Under the pieces are notes generated by a model. It did no database searches, had not been told where the DNA came from, and saw only the letters and a list, made by a program, of their open reading frames with translations. This document shows positions 37,047 to 45,975 of a stretch of DNA of 64,000 bases, in pieces (positions within the stretch are counted from its first letter, which is position 1; every line of letters begins with the position of its first letter). Source of the DNA: Micromonospora parva (GTDB taxonomy: Bacteria > Actinomycetota > Actinomycetes > Mycobacteriales > Micromonosporaceae). Made by a program: the position numbers and the translations under genes. The stretch lies in assembly GCF_000718515.1 (NCBI RefSeq), contig NZ_JNZS01000020.1, forward strand, positions 1-64,000, given 5' to 3'.

Positions 37047-38216
37047 GTGGCGGGCGTGGTCAATGAGCCGACGCACGCACCGCTGCTGAGCATCGTCGTG
37101 CCCGTGTACGGCGTCGAGGCGTACCTGTACCAGTGCCTTGAGTCGATCCGGGCCGACATCCCGGCGGGCGAGTCGGACGCGGTCGAGCTGATCGCCGTCG
37201 ACGACGCCTCCCCGGACGGCTGCGGCGACATGCTCCGCGCGTACGCGGCCGGTCGCGACGGCGTCCGCGTCGTGCATCTGAGCAGCAACGTGGGCCTGGG
37301 GCTGGCCCGCAACGCGGGGCTCGACGTGGCCAGCGGCCGGTACGTCTGGTTCGTCGACAGCGACGACTGGTTGCCGCCGGGCACCATCGCGGCGGTGCTG
37401 GACCGGCTGCGCCAGCACCAGCCCGACGTGCTGATGCTCGACCACCTGCGGGTGCACGAGGACGGCCGGCGGGAGGTCGACGCGAGCAGCCCGCTGCTGC
37501 GCGGGATCACCGGCGTCACCCGGCTGGCCGACCAGCCGCGCCTGCTGCGGGTGCAGCACACCGCCTGGAACAAGGTGGTCCGGCGGGGCTTCATGGACGA
37601 GTTGGAGCTGCGCTTCTTCCCCGGCTGGTACGAGGACATCCCGTTCAGCCACCCGCTGCTGATCGGGGCCGAGAAGATCTCCGTGCTGGACCGGGTCTGC
37701 TACCTCTACCGGCAGGGCCGCCAGGGCGCGATCACCTCCACCCGCAGCGGCCGGCACTTCGACGCCTTCGACCAGTACGAGCGGCTGATGGACTGGGTGG
37801 CCCGGAAACACCCGGACGAGCGGTTGCAGGCCGAACTCTTCGAGCTGATGATCAGCCACTACCTGGTGGTGGTGGGCAACGACGGCCGGCTGCACCCGCA
37901 CCTGCGGCGCGACTTCTTCCACCGGGCCGCCGCGCACTACCGCCGGTACCTGCCCACCGGCGGCTACCCGCTGCCCCCCGGCGCGACGGGACTCAAGCAC
38001 CGCCTCGTCGGGCGGGGTGACTGGTTGGCGTACTCGGCGCTGCGCCAGGCCCACCGGGTCGCCGGTCGGCTGCGTCGGCCGGGCCCGGCGGCTGCCGACG
38101 GCGGTTCGCCAGCCGTCGACGAGGAACCGGGCCGACGGGCGGACAACGCGCCGACACGCAGTGGTGCGCCCACCCCGGAGCGCCGTGACGCGCTGGCCGG
38201 CGGCCGGCTGACGTGA
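37047..38216 (+). CDS. Family 2 glycosyltransferase
   Basis: 389 aa. GT-A fold with LLSIVVPVYGVEAYL, the nucleotide-binding AVDDASPDG, NVGLGLARNAGL and the DXD-like FVDSDDW. The C-terminal half contains TAWNKVVRRGF and GWYEDIPFSHPLLI, as in CDP-polyol/teichoic acid-associated GT2 proteins of actinomycetes. GTG start at 37047. It is divergent from the acyltransferase across 278 bp and 121 nt upstream of pseI. The sugar donor is unknown. The last ~50 residues are low-complexity and charged. Confidence 0.9.
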   Translation: MAGVVNEPTHAPLLSIVVPVYGVEAYLYQCLESIRADIPAGESDAVELIAVDDASPDGCGDMLRAYAAGRDGVRVVHLSSNVGLGLARNAGLDVASGRYVWFVDSDDWLPPGTIAAVLDRLRQHQPDVLMLDHLRVHEDGRREVDASSPLLRGITGVTRLADQPRLLRVQHTAWNKVVRRGFMDELELRFFPGWYEDIPFSHPLLIGAEKISVLDRVCYLYRQGRQGAITSTRSGRHFDAFDQYERLMDWVARKHPDERLQAELFELMISHYLVVVGNDGRLHPHLRRDFFHRAAAHYRRYLPTGGYPLPPGATGLKHRLVGRGDWLAYSALRQAHRVAGRLRRPGPAAADGGSPAVDEEPGRRADNAPTRSGAPTPERRDALAGGRLT

Positions 38217-38337
38217 TCGACCCCACCGCACCCCGAGGCGGCACCCGGCACCGTGGTTTTCCAGGTCGTCCGCCCGCCGGGTGGACGACGACAGCACCAC
38301 CGCACTCCGGTGCGGGCGTACCTGAGCAGAGGTCGGA

Positions 38338-39390
38338 ATGACGGCGACAATCAAGATCGGACCGCACGCGGTCGGTGCCGGTGAGCGACCGTTCGTGGTC
38401 GCCGAGATGTCCGGCAACCACAACGGCGATCTGAATCGGGCGCTGGCCATCGTCGACGCGGTGGCCGACAGCGGGGCGCACGCACTGAAGCTCCAGACGT
38501 ACCGGCCGGACACCATCACCATCGACGTCGACACCCCGGCGTTCCGGATCTCCAGTGGGCACGAGCTGTGGGGCGGGGAGAACCTGTACCGCCTCTACGA
38601 GCGCGCGCACACCCCGTACGAGTGGCACGCCCCGATCTTCGAACGGGCCCGCGAGCGTGGCCTGACCGTCTTCTCGTCACCGTTCGACGCGACCGCTGTG
38701 CAGTTGCTGGAGTCGCTGGACGCGCCCGCGTACAAGATCGCGTCGTCGGAGCTGGTCGACCTGCCGCTGATCCGACTGGTGGCCAGCACCGGCAAGCCCA
38801 TGGTGATCTCCACAGGAATGGCGACGGTCGCCGAGATCGACGCCGCCGTGCGCGCCGCCCGCGCCGGTGGCGCGGCGGGCATCATCCTGCTGGCCTGCAC
38901 CGCGTCCTACCCGGCGCCGGCGGCCGACAGCAACCTGCGCCGGCTGCCGGTGCTGGCCGGTGCGTTCGACGTGCCGGTGGGGCTCTCCGACCACACGCCC
39001 GGCATCGGGGTTGCGGTCGCCTCGGTGGCGCTCGGCGCCTGCTTCATCGAGAAGCACGTGACGCTGGACCGGGCCGACGGTGGCGTGGACTCGGACTTCT
39101 CCCTGAACCCGGCGGAGCTTTCGGCCCTGGTCGCCGAGTCCGGCCGCGCGTACGCGGCCCTGGGCGGCACCGCGATCGGCCCGACCCCCGCCGAGCGGGA
39201 GGGGCTGCGGTTCCGCCGGTCGCTCTTCGTGGTCGAGGACGTCCGGGCCGGTGACCCGGTGACCGCGCACAACGTCCGCTCGATCCGCCCAGCCGGCGGC
39301 CTGCCCCCGGTGGAGATCGACCGGGTCCTCGGCCGCACCTTCACCACCGACGTCCCCCGAGGGACCCCCCTCACCTGGAACCTCATCTAA
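38338..39390 (+). CDS. pseI: Pseudaminic acid synthase
   Basis: 350 aa of the NeuB family. It condenses 2,4-diacetamido-2,4,6-trideoxy-L-altrose with phosphoenolpyruvate to give pseudaminic acid. The N-terminal TIM-barrel shows VAEMSGNHNGDLNRAL, HALKLQTYRPDTITID (closer to PseI than to NeuB/LegI), VFSSPFD, KIASSEL and LSDHTPG. A C-terminal antifreeze-like SAF domain starts near residue 290 (RSLFVVEDVRAGD). ATG at 38338. PseB, C, G and H homologues lie within 13 kb, which supports the specific assignment. A palindromic element follows. Confidence 0.92.
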   Translation: MTATIKIGPHAVGAGERPFVVAEMSGNHNGDLNRALAIVDAVADSGAHALKLQTYRPDTITIDVDTPAFRISSGHELWGGENLYRLYERAHTPYEWHAPIFERARERGLTVFSSPFDATAVQLLESLDAPAYKIASSELVDLPLIRLVASTGKPMVISTGMATVAEIDAAVRAARAGGAAGIILLACTASYPAPAADSNLRRLPVLAGAFDVPVGLSDHTPGIGVAVASVALGACFIEKHVTLDRADGGVDSDFSLNPAELSALVAESGRAYAALGGTAIGPTPAEREGLRFRRSLFVVEDVRAGDPVTAHNVRSIRPAGGLPPVEIDRVLGRTFTTDVPRGTPLTWNLI

Positions 39391-39405
39391 CCCCGCCCCC
39401 ACCCC

Positions 39406-39478
39406 CGCGATCTTGCAGTTACTGTCCCGACGAAAGGCGCATCAGCCGCGATTCGGCGTCAGAAAGTGCAAGATCGCG
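39406..39478. repeat. Palindromic element at the end of the PPTase-like gene
   Basis: Arms CGCGATCTTGCA (39406-39417) and 39467-39478 are perfect complements, flanked by C-rich/G-rich arms that also pair roughly. It lies between convergent pseI and the PPTase-like gene and overlaps the last codons and stop of the latter. It may serve as a bidirectional terminator. CGCGATCTTGC also occurs in the element at 6221-6299. Confidence 0.65.
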
Positions 39479-39935
39479 AGGGCGGGAGGGTGGGGGCGAA
39501 GCCGACGGTGATGACCAGGTTCTGCGGGCGGAGGGTTCGCCAGAGGGCGGCGCCGTCGGACGGGATGGTCAGGCCGTGTCGGCGCCACCAGAGCGTTATC
39601 GGCACGTCGGCCAGCTTGCAGCAGCACTCGGCCCGGGTCCAGCGGGCCCAGAAGTCACCGGTGCCGAAGCGGCGGGCCAGCGCCGGGGGCACCGGGGCGT
39701 CCGCGCGCTCCGCGTCGATGGCCACCCGCCAGCCGGGCACCGGTGGGCCGTACCAGCCGACGCACCGTCCATCGTCGACGTGACTACGGGTCACCGCGTC
39801 GGCCATCGTGGCCGGTGACCCGATCCGCAGATGCTGCTCGGCGGCGGCGAGCAGCCCCGGCACCGGACGCGGCACGGCGACGTCGCCGTGCCGCGCCGGC
39901 CCCAGAACCGGTCGCAGGTCAGACGGAGGCGGCAC
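39459..39935 (-). CDS. 4'-phosphopantetheinyl transferase-like protein (short)
   Basis: 158 aa. It contains the two hallmark positions of the Sfp superfamily in the right order: an acidic metal site in VAIDAERAD (usual GIDIE) and WARWTRAECCCK (usual W..KEA..K). It is shorter than Sfp (about 220 aa), and the second motif is Cys-rich. It would load the phosphopantetheine arm on the ACP encoded three genes upstream. The GTG start overlaps the SDR gene by 17 nt. The final residues are encoded inside a palindromic repeat, so the native C-terminus may have been altered. The function is inferred from motifs and operon. Confidence 0.6.
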   Translation of the reverse strand: MPPPSDLRPVLGPARHGDVAVPRPVPGLLAAAEQHLRIGSPATMADAVTRSHVDDGRCVGWYGPPVPGWRVAIDAERADAPVPPALARRFGTGDFWARWTRAECCCKLADVPITLWWRRHGLTIPSDGAALWRTLRPQNLVITVGFAPTLPPSRSCTF

Positions 39936-40674
39936 CGTCCACCACGATGACCTGGCCGTTGATGTTCGTGTGTTCCCGCAGCAGCATCCGCACCACCGGG
40001 GTGACCTCCGCCGGTTCGGTCAGGTGACCGGTCGGGGTACGGCGCACGATCTGGTCGAGTTGGGTCGGACCGAGCACCGCGGACATCTCCGAGGCGAAGA
40101 AGCCGGGCGCGACGGAGTTGACCAGCATCCGGCCGCCCAGTTCCCGGGCCAGCGAGCGGGTGGCCGCGTCCATGCCGCCCTTGGTGGCCGAGTAGGCGAC
40201 GAGGCCGGGGAAACCGCGCTGCCCGCAGATCGAGGTGATGTTGACGATCCGCCCGCGCAGCCCCTTGGCGAGCATCCGGCGGATCACCAGCCGGGTCAGC
40301 TGGAGCGGGGCCGTCAGGTTGGTCTCGATGATCCGGGCGATGTCGTCGGTGGCGGTGTGCGCGTGCAGGGAGTCCTGCCCCATGGCGGCGTTGTTGACGA
40401 TGCCGTCGATCGGGCCGAGGTGCTGCTCCACCTCGCGGATGAAGCTCTGCGCGGCCCGCAGGTCGGTGACGTCCACCGCGCCGACGTGCACCCGGTCGGG
40501 GTGCTCGGCGGCGAGCTTCTCCAACTCAGGGGTGATGGTGCGGGCGAACGCGGCCACCCGTACGCCCGCGTCGAGCAGGTCGGTGACGATGGCCAGGCCC
40601 AGGCCACGGGACCCGCCGGAGACGAGAACCACGGAGCTGGGTGGGACGAGCTGGGTGTCGGCGGGCTCAGACAT
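39919..40674 (-). CDS. SDR family oxidoreductase (FabG-like)
   Basis: 251 aa. Classical short-chain dehydrogenase with cofactor loop GGSRGLG, NNAAMG, catalytic Ser in ITSICG and Tyr/Lys in YSATKGG, ending in VDGAASV. The closest general type is 3-oxoacyl-ACP reductase. With an ACP and an acyl-adenylating enzyme in the same operon, reduction of an ACP-bound 3-oxoacyl group is the simplest reading; a sugar substrate is also possible. ATG start overlaps the adenylation gene by 8 nt. Confidence 0.9.
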   Translation of the reverse strand: MSEPADTQLVPPSSVVLVSGGSRGLGLAIVTDLLDAGVRVAAFARTITPELEKLAAEHPDRVHVGAVDVTDLRAAQSFIREVEQHLGPIDGIVNNAAMGQDSLHAHTATDDIARIIETNLTAPLQLTRLVIRRMLAKGLRGRIVNITSICGQRGFPGLVAYSATKGGMDAATRSLARELGGRMLVNSVAPGFFASEMSAVLGPTQLDQIVRRTPTGHLTEPAEVTPVVRMLLREHTNINGQVIVVDGAASV

Positions 40675-41932
40675 CGCTCTTCAGGGTCTCCTTGACGGGA
40701 ATGTCGGTCAGGACGCGGATGCGGCGCGGCACCGCGTGCTCGGGAAGCCGGTCGGCGCACCAGCGGACCAGCGCGGCCTCGTCCGGCACACCGCTGGCGG
40801 CGGGGGCGAGGACCACCTCGGCGACCACCATCCGCCCGAGCACCGGGGCCCGGCGGCCGGTCACCCGGGCCCAGGCCACCGCCGGATGACCGGCGAGCAC
40901 GCCGCGGACCATGCCGGCGGAGACCTTGCTGCCACCGACGTTGATCTCGTCGGAGTCCAGTCGGCCGGTGATCAGCACCCGGCCGTCGAGCACCTGCACA
41001 CGGTCGCCGGTGCGGACCGGGCCGGCGAGACCGGCACCGTGGAACGGGGAGGTGACCACCAGCTCGTCGTCGACGACGGAGAGCGTCGGTCGGCCCGGGG
41101 TGTCCCGGTCCAGCCAGTCGACCGGGAACCCGGCCCGCCCGTCGTGCACCACAATGGACGCCCCCACCTCCGAGGACGCGTAGATCCAGGACACCCGGGC
41201 CGCTGGGAAGACCTCCCGCAGCTGGTCCAGGATCGCCTGGTCCACCGGCTCACCGCCGAGGGTGATCTGGCGCAGCGGCACCCGGGCCAGCGCCTCGGCG
41301 TCGCGGTAGAGGGTGCGCCGCCAGAAGGTCGGGGTGCCCGAGGCCGCGTCGACCCCGTGCGCGGCGGCGACACCGGGCCAGTCGTCCAACTCGTCGGGCT
41401 CGACCACCACGAGGTGCTGGTCCGGCTGGGTCAACGACAGGGTGACCACCTGCCACCAGGCGTACGTGCCGGGGGCGTACGGGCACAGCCAGGTCCGGCC
41501 GGGCTGGTCGACCCGCACGGTGGTCAGCGTGTCGAGCGTGTGCCCGACCCGCTTCGGACGCCCGGTGGAGCCCGAGGTCAGCAGCCAGAGCCGGCCCGGC
41601 TCGGCGGCTCGCGGCCGGGCCGGTGCGCCCGGGTGCACGCCGTCGTCGTCGAGGACGCCGACGGTGAACCCGGCTTCCAGCAGTTCCGTACGCAGCGCCG
41701 CGTCGACCCGGCTCGCGGTGCTGAGCAGAAGCTCGGTGCCGTGCACGGCGTGCTGCCGCGCCGCGGTGAGCGCGTGCACCGCCGAGTGGGCGAGCACCGC
41801 CGCCGGGTCGGGCAGTGTGGGGGTCGGCAGCGACCGCCAGGTCAGCGCGGCGCCACCGACGACGAGCCGGTTGTCCACACCGGCCGGCTCCGCGGGCGCG
41901 GGGGCGCTGTGGCGCGACGTCGCGACGGTCAC
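40667..41932 (-). CDS. ANL-superfamily adenylating enzyme (acyl-ACP/CoA ligase-like)
   Basis: 421 aa. The A3-type phosphate loop is LTSGSTGRPKRVGH. TLGGEPVD and YASSEVG follow, then the hinge region TGRLDSDEINVGGSKV and the C-terminal catalytic Lys region PVKETLKSDV. The N-terminal subdomain is short compared with ~500-aa ligases. It would activate a carboxylic acid with ATP and load it onto the ACP encoded just upstream, whose stop overlaps this GTG start (GTGA). The acid is not predictable from sequence. Its place among pse genes is unusual. Confidence 0.88.
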   Translation of the reverse strand: MTVATSRHSAPAPAEPAGVDNRLVVGGAALTWRSLPTPTLPDPAAVLAHSAVHALTAARQHAVHGTELLLSTASRVDAALRTELLEAGFTVGVLDDDGVHPGAPARPRAAEPGRLWLLTSGSTGRPKRVGHTLDTLTTVRVDQPGRTWLCPYAPGTYAWWQVVTLSLTQPDQHLVVVEPDELDDWPGVAAAHGVDAASGTPTFWRRTLYRDAEALARVPLRQITLGGEPVDQAILDQLREVFPAARVSWIYASSEVGASIVVHDGRAGFPVDWLDRDTPGRPTLSVVDDELVVTSPFHGAGLAGPVRTGDRVQVLDGRVLITGRLDSDEINVGGSKVSAGMVRGVLAGHPAVAWARVTGRRAPVLGRMVVAEVVLAPAASGVPDEAALVRWCADRLPEHAVPRRIRVLTDIPVKETLKSDV

Positions 41933-42180
41933 TGGTGTTGCAACTCGACGAGGAAGTCGAGGACGTCCCCGACGGTGGCGATGCGACGCAGCCCGGGGGC
42001 GTCGAAGTTGAGCTCCTCCCCCGTCTCGTCCTCCACCCGCAGCGCCAGCTCGGAGAAGTCGAGCGACCGGAAGCCGATCTCCCGCAACTGGGCGGCGTCG
42101 TCGCCCGGCAGCTCCTTGTCCTGGTTTTTCAGCACCTGAGCCATGAGGTCGCGGATCTGCGCGCGACTCAATTCGTTCAT
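41929..42180 (-). CDS. Acyl carrier protein
   Basis: 83 aa, acidic, four-helix ACP. The phosphopantetheine site is Ser in IGFRSLDFSEL (DSL-type), with the usual following FDAPGLRRIATVGDVLDFL. ATG at 42180. First gene of a four-gene, fully overlapping minus-strand operon: ACP, adenylating enzyme, SDR, PPTase-like. It is too specialised in context to be the fatty-acid ACP. It faces the divergent pseH gene 100 bp away, so an acyl group carried here could be the donor for an N-acyltransferase. Confidence 0.92.
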   Translation of the reverse strand: MNELSRAQIRDLMAQVLKNQDKELPGDDAAQLREIGFRSLDFSELALRVEDETGEELNFDAPGLRRIATVGDVLDFLVELQHQ

Positions 42181-42280
42181 GCGCCGCAGTCTACAACCCA
42201 ATGAATGCGTATCCCATTTCCCGGTAGGCCCGGGTAAGGTGCCGGCACCCGACGTGAACGGCTAGGAAAGCGAGACGCAC

Positions 42281-42790
42281 GTGCTGCGCGAAGCGACGAC
42301 GGACGACGTTCATCTGATGTTGTCCTGGCGTAATCAGGAAACCAATCGACAGGTCAGCAAGACCAGTCACGAGATCACCGCCGAGGAGCACGCCCGGTGG
42401 TGGTCGGCGGTCCGCGAAGACCCGTCCCGACGGGTGCTGGTGTACGTGCGCGACGACCGCCCCTGCGGCGTGGTCACCTTCTTCGACCTGCGGCTGGACG
42501 GCCCGCGTACCGGGGCGTGGGGGTTCTATCTCGACGCCGAGGGGCTGGCCGGGCGGGATGAGACGCTGCCCGCCTGGCTGGGGGTCATGCGGGAGGCCGT
42601 GGAGTACGCCTTCGACGGCCTGCACCTGGACCGGCTCGACGGCGAGGTGCTCGGCCACAATACCGTCGTACGACAGATGAACCGGCGTTTCCGATTCGTC
42701 GAGGGCACCCCGAAACAGGAGCTGACCGACGGCCGGGAAATCACCGTCATCCCGATTTCCCTGGCGCGGGAGGATCGCCGCCAGCGCTGA
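42281..42790 (+). CDS. pseH: PseH-like GNAT N-acyltransferase
   Basis: 169 aa, GNAT fold: LREATTDDVHLMLSWRNQE, ITAEEHARWW, a coenzyme-binding strand-loop region GAWGFYLDAEG, and FDGLHLDRLDGEVLGHN...MNRRFRFVEG. PseH acylates the 4-amino group of the UDP-altrosamine intermediate, normally with acetyl-CoA. GTG start at 42281, after AGGAAAG. It is divergent from the ACP operon, so an acyl-ACP donor is conceivable. Assignment rests on family likeness and on PseB/C/G/I nearby. Confidence 0.88.
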   Translation: MLREATTDDVHLMLSWRNQETNRQVSKTSHEITAEEHARWWSAVREDPSRRVLVYVRDDRPCGVVTFFDLRLDGPRTGAWGFYLDAEGLAGRDETLPAWLGVMREAVEYAFDGLHLDRLDGEVLGHNTVVRQMNRRFRFVEGTPKQELTDGREITVIPISLAREDRRQR

Positions 42791-42892
42791 TTGTCGGACA
42801 CTTTCGCGTAATGGACCGGAATCATTAACCGACAGTGCTTCCGGTGGACATCCGCCGTTCACGGACAGCGGTGTCCACCGGGGCGTGGCAGA

Positions 42893-44629
42893 TCAGACCC
42901 GCCGCCATGCCGCCCAGTGCTGCTGCGGGTTGCCGCCGAGCCGGACGAACCCGTACGCCGTGCCGTCCCAGTCGTCGGCCTGCCCGGGCGCCCAGCGGGC
43001 GAAGACCACCTGCGCCACGGCCGGCGGTCGCCCGTCGTCGAACCACCGCACGTCGGTCCAGGTCACCTGGTGGCTGAGGTTGAACCGGAGGATGTACTGC
43101 ACACCGGTCGAGGCCCACACCCGCTCACCGGGGCGTACGCCGACGTCGGCCACCCGGGGCGTCGGCTGGGTGCGTTCGGCGGTCGGCCGCACGATCCGCT
43201 GGTCGATCACCTGCATCGTGACGAGGTTGGCCGCCACGAGGACGCCGAGGATCGGCAGCCGCAGGCGGGGCACCCGGACCGTGGCGACCAGCAGCACGCA
43301 GCCGGCGATGCCGACCAGCGAACCGACCACCGGTCGCAGCTCCCGCCAGCCCCCGGTCAACGCCATCAGGTCCGGCGCGCTGAAACCGCCGTACCGCAAC
43401 CGGTGGCCCTGGCTGGCCACATAGGCGAGTCGAGCGGCGACCAGCGCACCGCCACCGACCAGCAGCGCCACCGCGACGGCCGCCCGGCGCTGCACCACCC
43501 GCCACCCGGCGGTGAACAGCACCCCGAGGCCGACCAGCAGCCAGAACGGCGCCAGCATCTGCACGTAGCGGCCGTAGATGGCGTCCAACGGCTTGCCGGT
43601 GACTCCGGACAGGATGACCGACGCGCCACCGGCCACCCCGATGGTCACCACCAGCGCCACCCCCATCGTCCAACGGCCCGCGTCGCCGTGCCGGGGGCGC
43701 CACAGCTCGCGCACGGCACCGGCCCAGGCCACCCCGGCCATCCCGAACGTGATCACCACGAGGTACCAGAGCTGGGTGGTGACCGCCGCGCTCGTGCGGA
43801 CCAGCCCCTGGGCGGAGGCGAGCGCCTCGAAGGTGCTGCCGTCGGGGGTGCTGCCGAGCAGGTAGACCCTGCCGCCGAGGTGGCGGATGGCGGCCTCGTT
43901 GACGAGCGCCATGGCGAGGACCGGCAGCAGCGCCGCGAGCACCACGGGTGGACTGATCCGGCGGCGGACGAACAGCAGCAGCACCAGTCCGGCGTGCACG
44001 GCCACGATCACCAGGCCACGGGAGTGCAGCAGATGGAACCCACCGACCAGCAGGCCGACGGTGGCGGCGGCGACCGGGCCGGGCCGGGCGATCCAGCGGT
44101 GCACGGCGAGCAGCCAGGCCACCACGAGCGGCGCCAGCACCGCGTCGATCATGGCGACGCCCGCGTAGAAGGCGGTCGCCGGCAGGGTCGCCGCCGCGAC
44201 CGCGCCGAGCAGCGCGTACGACCGGCGCAGCTGGAACAGTCGGCGACCGAACAGGTACGCCAACGGCAGCAGCGTCGAGTTCACCATCGCGTTGATCAGC
44301 TGGACGATCCGGTAGCTGTCGGTGAAATCCCGGTCCCCCAGGAACGCCGGCGAGATCAGCATCGGGTAGCCGACCCGACGCAGCAGATCGTTCTCGCTGC
44401 TGAAGCCGCCCGGTCCGCCGGCCAGCGCGCGGGCGGTGTTCAGGTAGCTGTCCTCGTCGGTGTGGGCGATCGGCAGCACGATGTGCCGGGACAACCACAT
44501 CCGCCAGGCCACGCTGAGCACCCACCCGGCCAGCAGCACCAGCGGCACCAGCCACCGCCTGGCGGGCAGACCGCTGGGCGTCTCGGCCACCACCACCGGC
44601 CGGTCGATCACGTCACTACCGGGTGCCAT
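42893..44629 (-). CDS. Polytopic membrane protein, GT39/GT-C-like
   Basis: 578 aa with about 11 hydrophobic helices. The first large loop reads IAHTDEDSYLNTARALAGG, with an acidic cluster like that of GT-C transferases using lipid-linked sugar phosphates. A soluble C-terminal region (about 490-578) contains GERVWASTGVQYIL. The ATG at 44629 is preferred over a low-complexity upstream extension. It is placed between pseH and pseB on the opposite strand. It could transfer a sugar to the polymer outside the membrane; the substrate is unknown. Confidence 0.75.
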   Translation of the reverse strand: MAPGSDVIDRPVVVAETPSGLPARRWLVPLVLLAGWVLSVAWRMWLSRHIVLPIAHTDEDSYLNTARALAGGPGGFSSENDLLRRVGYPMLISPAFLGDRDFTDSYRIVQLINAMVNSTLLPLAYLFGRRLFQLRRSYALLGAVAAATLPATAFYAGVAMIDAVLAPLVVAWLLAVHRWIARPGPVAAATVGLLVGGFHLLHSRGLVIVAVHAGLVLLLFVRRRISPPVVLAALLPVLAMALVNEAAIRHLGGRVYLLGSTPDGSTFEALASAQGLVRTSAAVTTQLWYLVVITFGMAGVAWAGAVRELWRPRHGDAGRWTMGVALVVTIGVAGGASVILSGVTGKPLDAIYGRYVQMLAPFWLLVGLGVLFTAGWRVVQRRAAVAVALLVGGGALVAARLAYVASQGHRLRYGGFSAPDLMALTGGWRELRPVVGSLVGIAGCVLLVATVRVPRLRLPILGVLVAANLVTMQVIDQRIVRPTAERTQPTPRVADVGVRPGERVWASTGVQYILRFNLSHQVTWTDVRWFDDGRPPAVAQVVFARWAPGQADDWDGTAYGFVRLGGNPQQHWAAWRRV

Positions 44630-44994
44630 CAACGCCTCCAGAATTGCCGGCCGGACCAGGCCCCGCGCCGGCCCGTCAGGCTCGTCGGCTGGCGTCGGTG
44701 CCGCACTGGCTGGCCCGCTCGCACCGAGCTGGTGTGGATGTCGGGTGAACGCGGGACCGGGTCGCGCGCACTGCCGCCGGTCGTTCGCGCGGCCACTGTA
44801 GCGGTCGGATCCGGCCAGGTCAGCCCACATCCGGGGCGGCCGGAAGTGTTCGCCTGCGCGGTGTCCGGCATTCACAGGAGCAGAGGTTGCGGTTCACCCG
44901 CGAGCGCCGGGGAGTTAACCCGCCATGGCTAGCGTGTCACCCCGGTCGGCTGGCCCAGGGCCGCTCGTTCATCCACGAACACGGGAGCACCACA
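44630..44994. other. Divergent intergenic region before pseB
   Basis: About 365 bp between the divergent membrane protein gene and pseB. I see no gene or RNA. It presumably holds both promoters. TAGCGT at 44930-44935 is a possible -10 for pseB, without a convincing -35 box. A GGGAG ribosome-binding site is present 7 nt before the pseB TTG start. Confidence 0.4.
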
Positions 44995-45975
44995 TTGAGT
45001 GAGTTGAATGGATCGTCCATTCTGATCACCGGGGGAACTGGTTCCTTCGGCAGGACGTTCCTCCGGCACATCCTCAACGAGGCCGACCCCGCCCGCGTGG
45101 TGGTGTTCTCCCGCGACGAGCTCAAGCAGTACGAGCTGCGCCAGCAACTCGGCGACGACCCGCGGCTGCGCTGGTTCATCGGCGACATCCGGGACCGGCA
45201 CCGCCTCACCCGGGCCATGCACGGTGTGGACCACGTGGTGCACGCCGCCGCGCTCAAGCAGGTGGACACCGCCGAGTACAACCCCTCGGAGTACATCGCG
45301 ACCAACATCACCGGCTCGCAGCACGTCGTCGACGCGGCGATCGAGGCCGGTGTCAAGAAGGTCATCGCGCTCTCCACCGACAAGGCGTCCAGCCCGATCA
45401 ACCTGTACGGCGCGACGAAGCTGGTCGGCGACAAGCTCTTCGTCTCGGCCAACCACTACGCCGCCCAGCACCCCACCCGGTTCGCGGTGGTGCGCTACGG
45501 CAACGTGGTGGGCAGCCGCGGCTCGGTCGTCCCGCTGTTCCGTCGGCTGGCCGCCGAGGGCAAGAGCCTGCCGATCACCGACAAGCGGATGACCCGCTTC
45601 TGGATCACCCTCGACCAGGCCGTGCAGTTCGTCATGGACTCGTTCGACCAGATGCAGGGTGGCGAGCTGTTCGTGCCACGGATCCCGAGCATGCGCATCC
45701 TCGACCTGGTCGAGGCCGTGGCCCCGGACGCCACCACGCACGAGATCGGAATCCGGCCGGGCGAGAAGCTGCACGAGGAGATGATCGCGCCCGACGACAG
45801 CCGGCGGACGCTGCGCGCCGAGGGGCGGTTCATCGTCCAGCCGACCATCGCCACCTGGGGTTACCAGGCACCGGTCGACTGCGACCCGGTGCCGGACGGC
45901 TTCGCCTACCAGTCGGACACCAACGACGAGTGGCTCACCGTCGAGCAGTTGCGCGACATGCTCGGCATCAACTGA
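44995..45975 (+). CDS. pseB: UDP-N-acetylglucosamine 4,6-dehydratase (inverting)
   Basis: 326 aa. First step of pseudaminic acid synthesis: 4,6-dehydration and C5 inversion of UDP-GlcNAc. The N-terminal NADP loop is ITGGTGSFGRTFL; HAAALKQVDTAEYNP and STDKASSPINLYGATKLVGDK are signature segments of PseB/FlaA1 enzymes, distinct from retaining dehydratases. TTG start at 44995, with GGGAG 7 nt upstream. Its stop overlaps the pseC start (TGATG), so the two are coupled and lead a six-gene plus-strand operon. Confidence 0.95.
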   Translation: MSELNGSSILITGGTGSFGRTFLRHILNEADPARVVVFSRDELKQYELRQQLGDDPRLRWFIGDIRDRHRLTRAMHGVDHVVHAAALKQVDTAEYNPSEYIATNITGSQHVVDAAIEAGVKKVIALSTDKASSPINLYGATKLVGDKLFVSANHYAAQHPTRFAVVRYGNVVGSRGSVVPLFRRLAAEGKSLPITDKRMTRFWITLDQAVQFVMDSFDQMQGGELFVPRIPSMRILDLVEAVAPDATTHEIGIRPGEKLHEEMIAPDDSRRTLRAEGRFIVQPTIATWGYQAPVDCDPVPDGFAYQSDTNDEWLTVEQLRDMLGIN

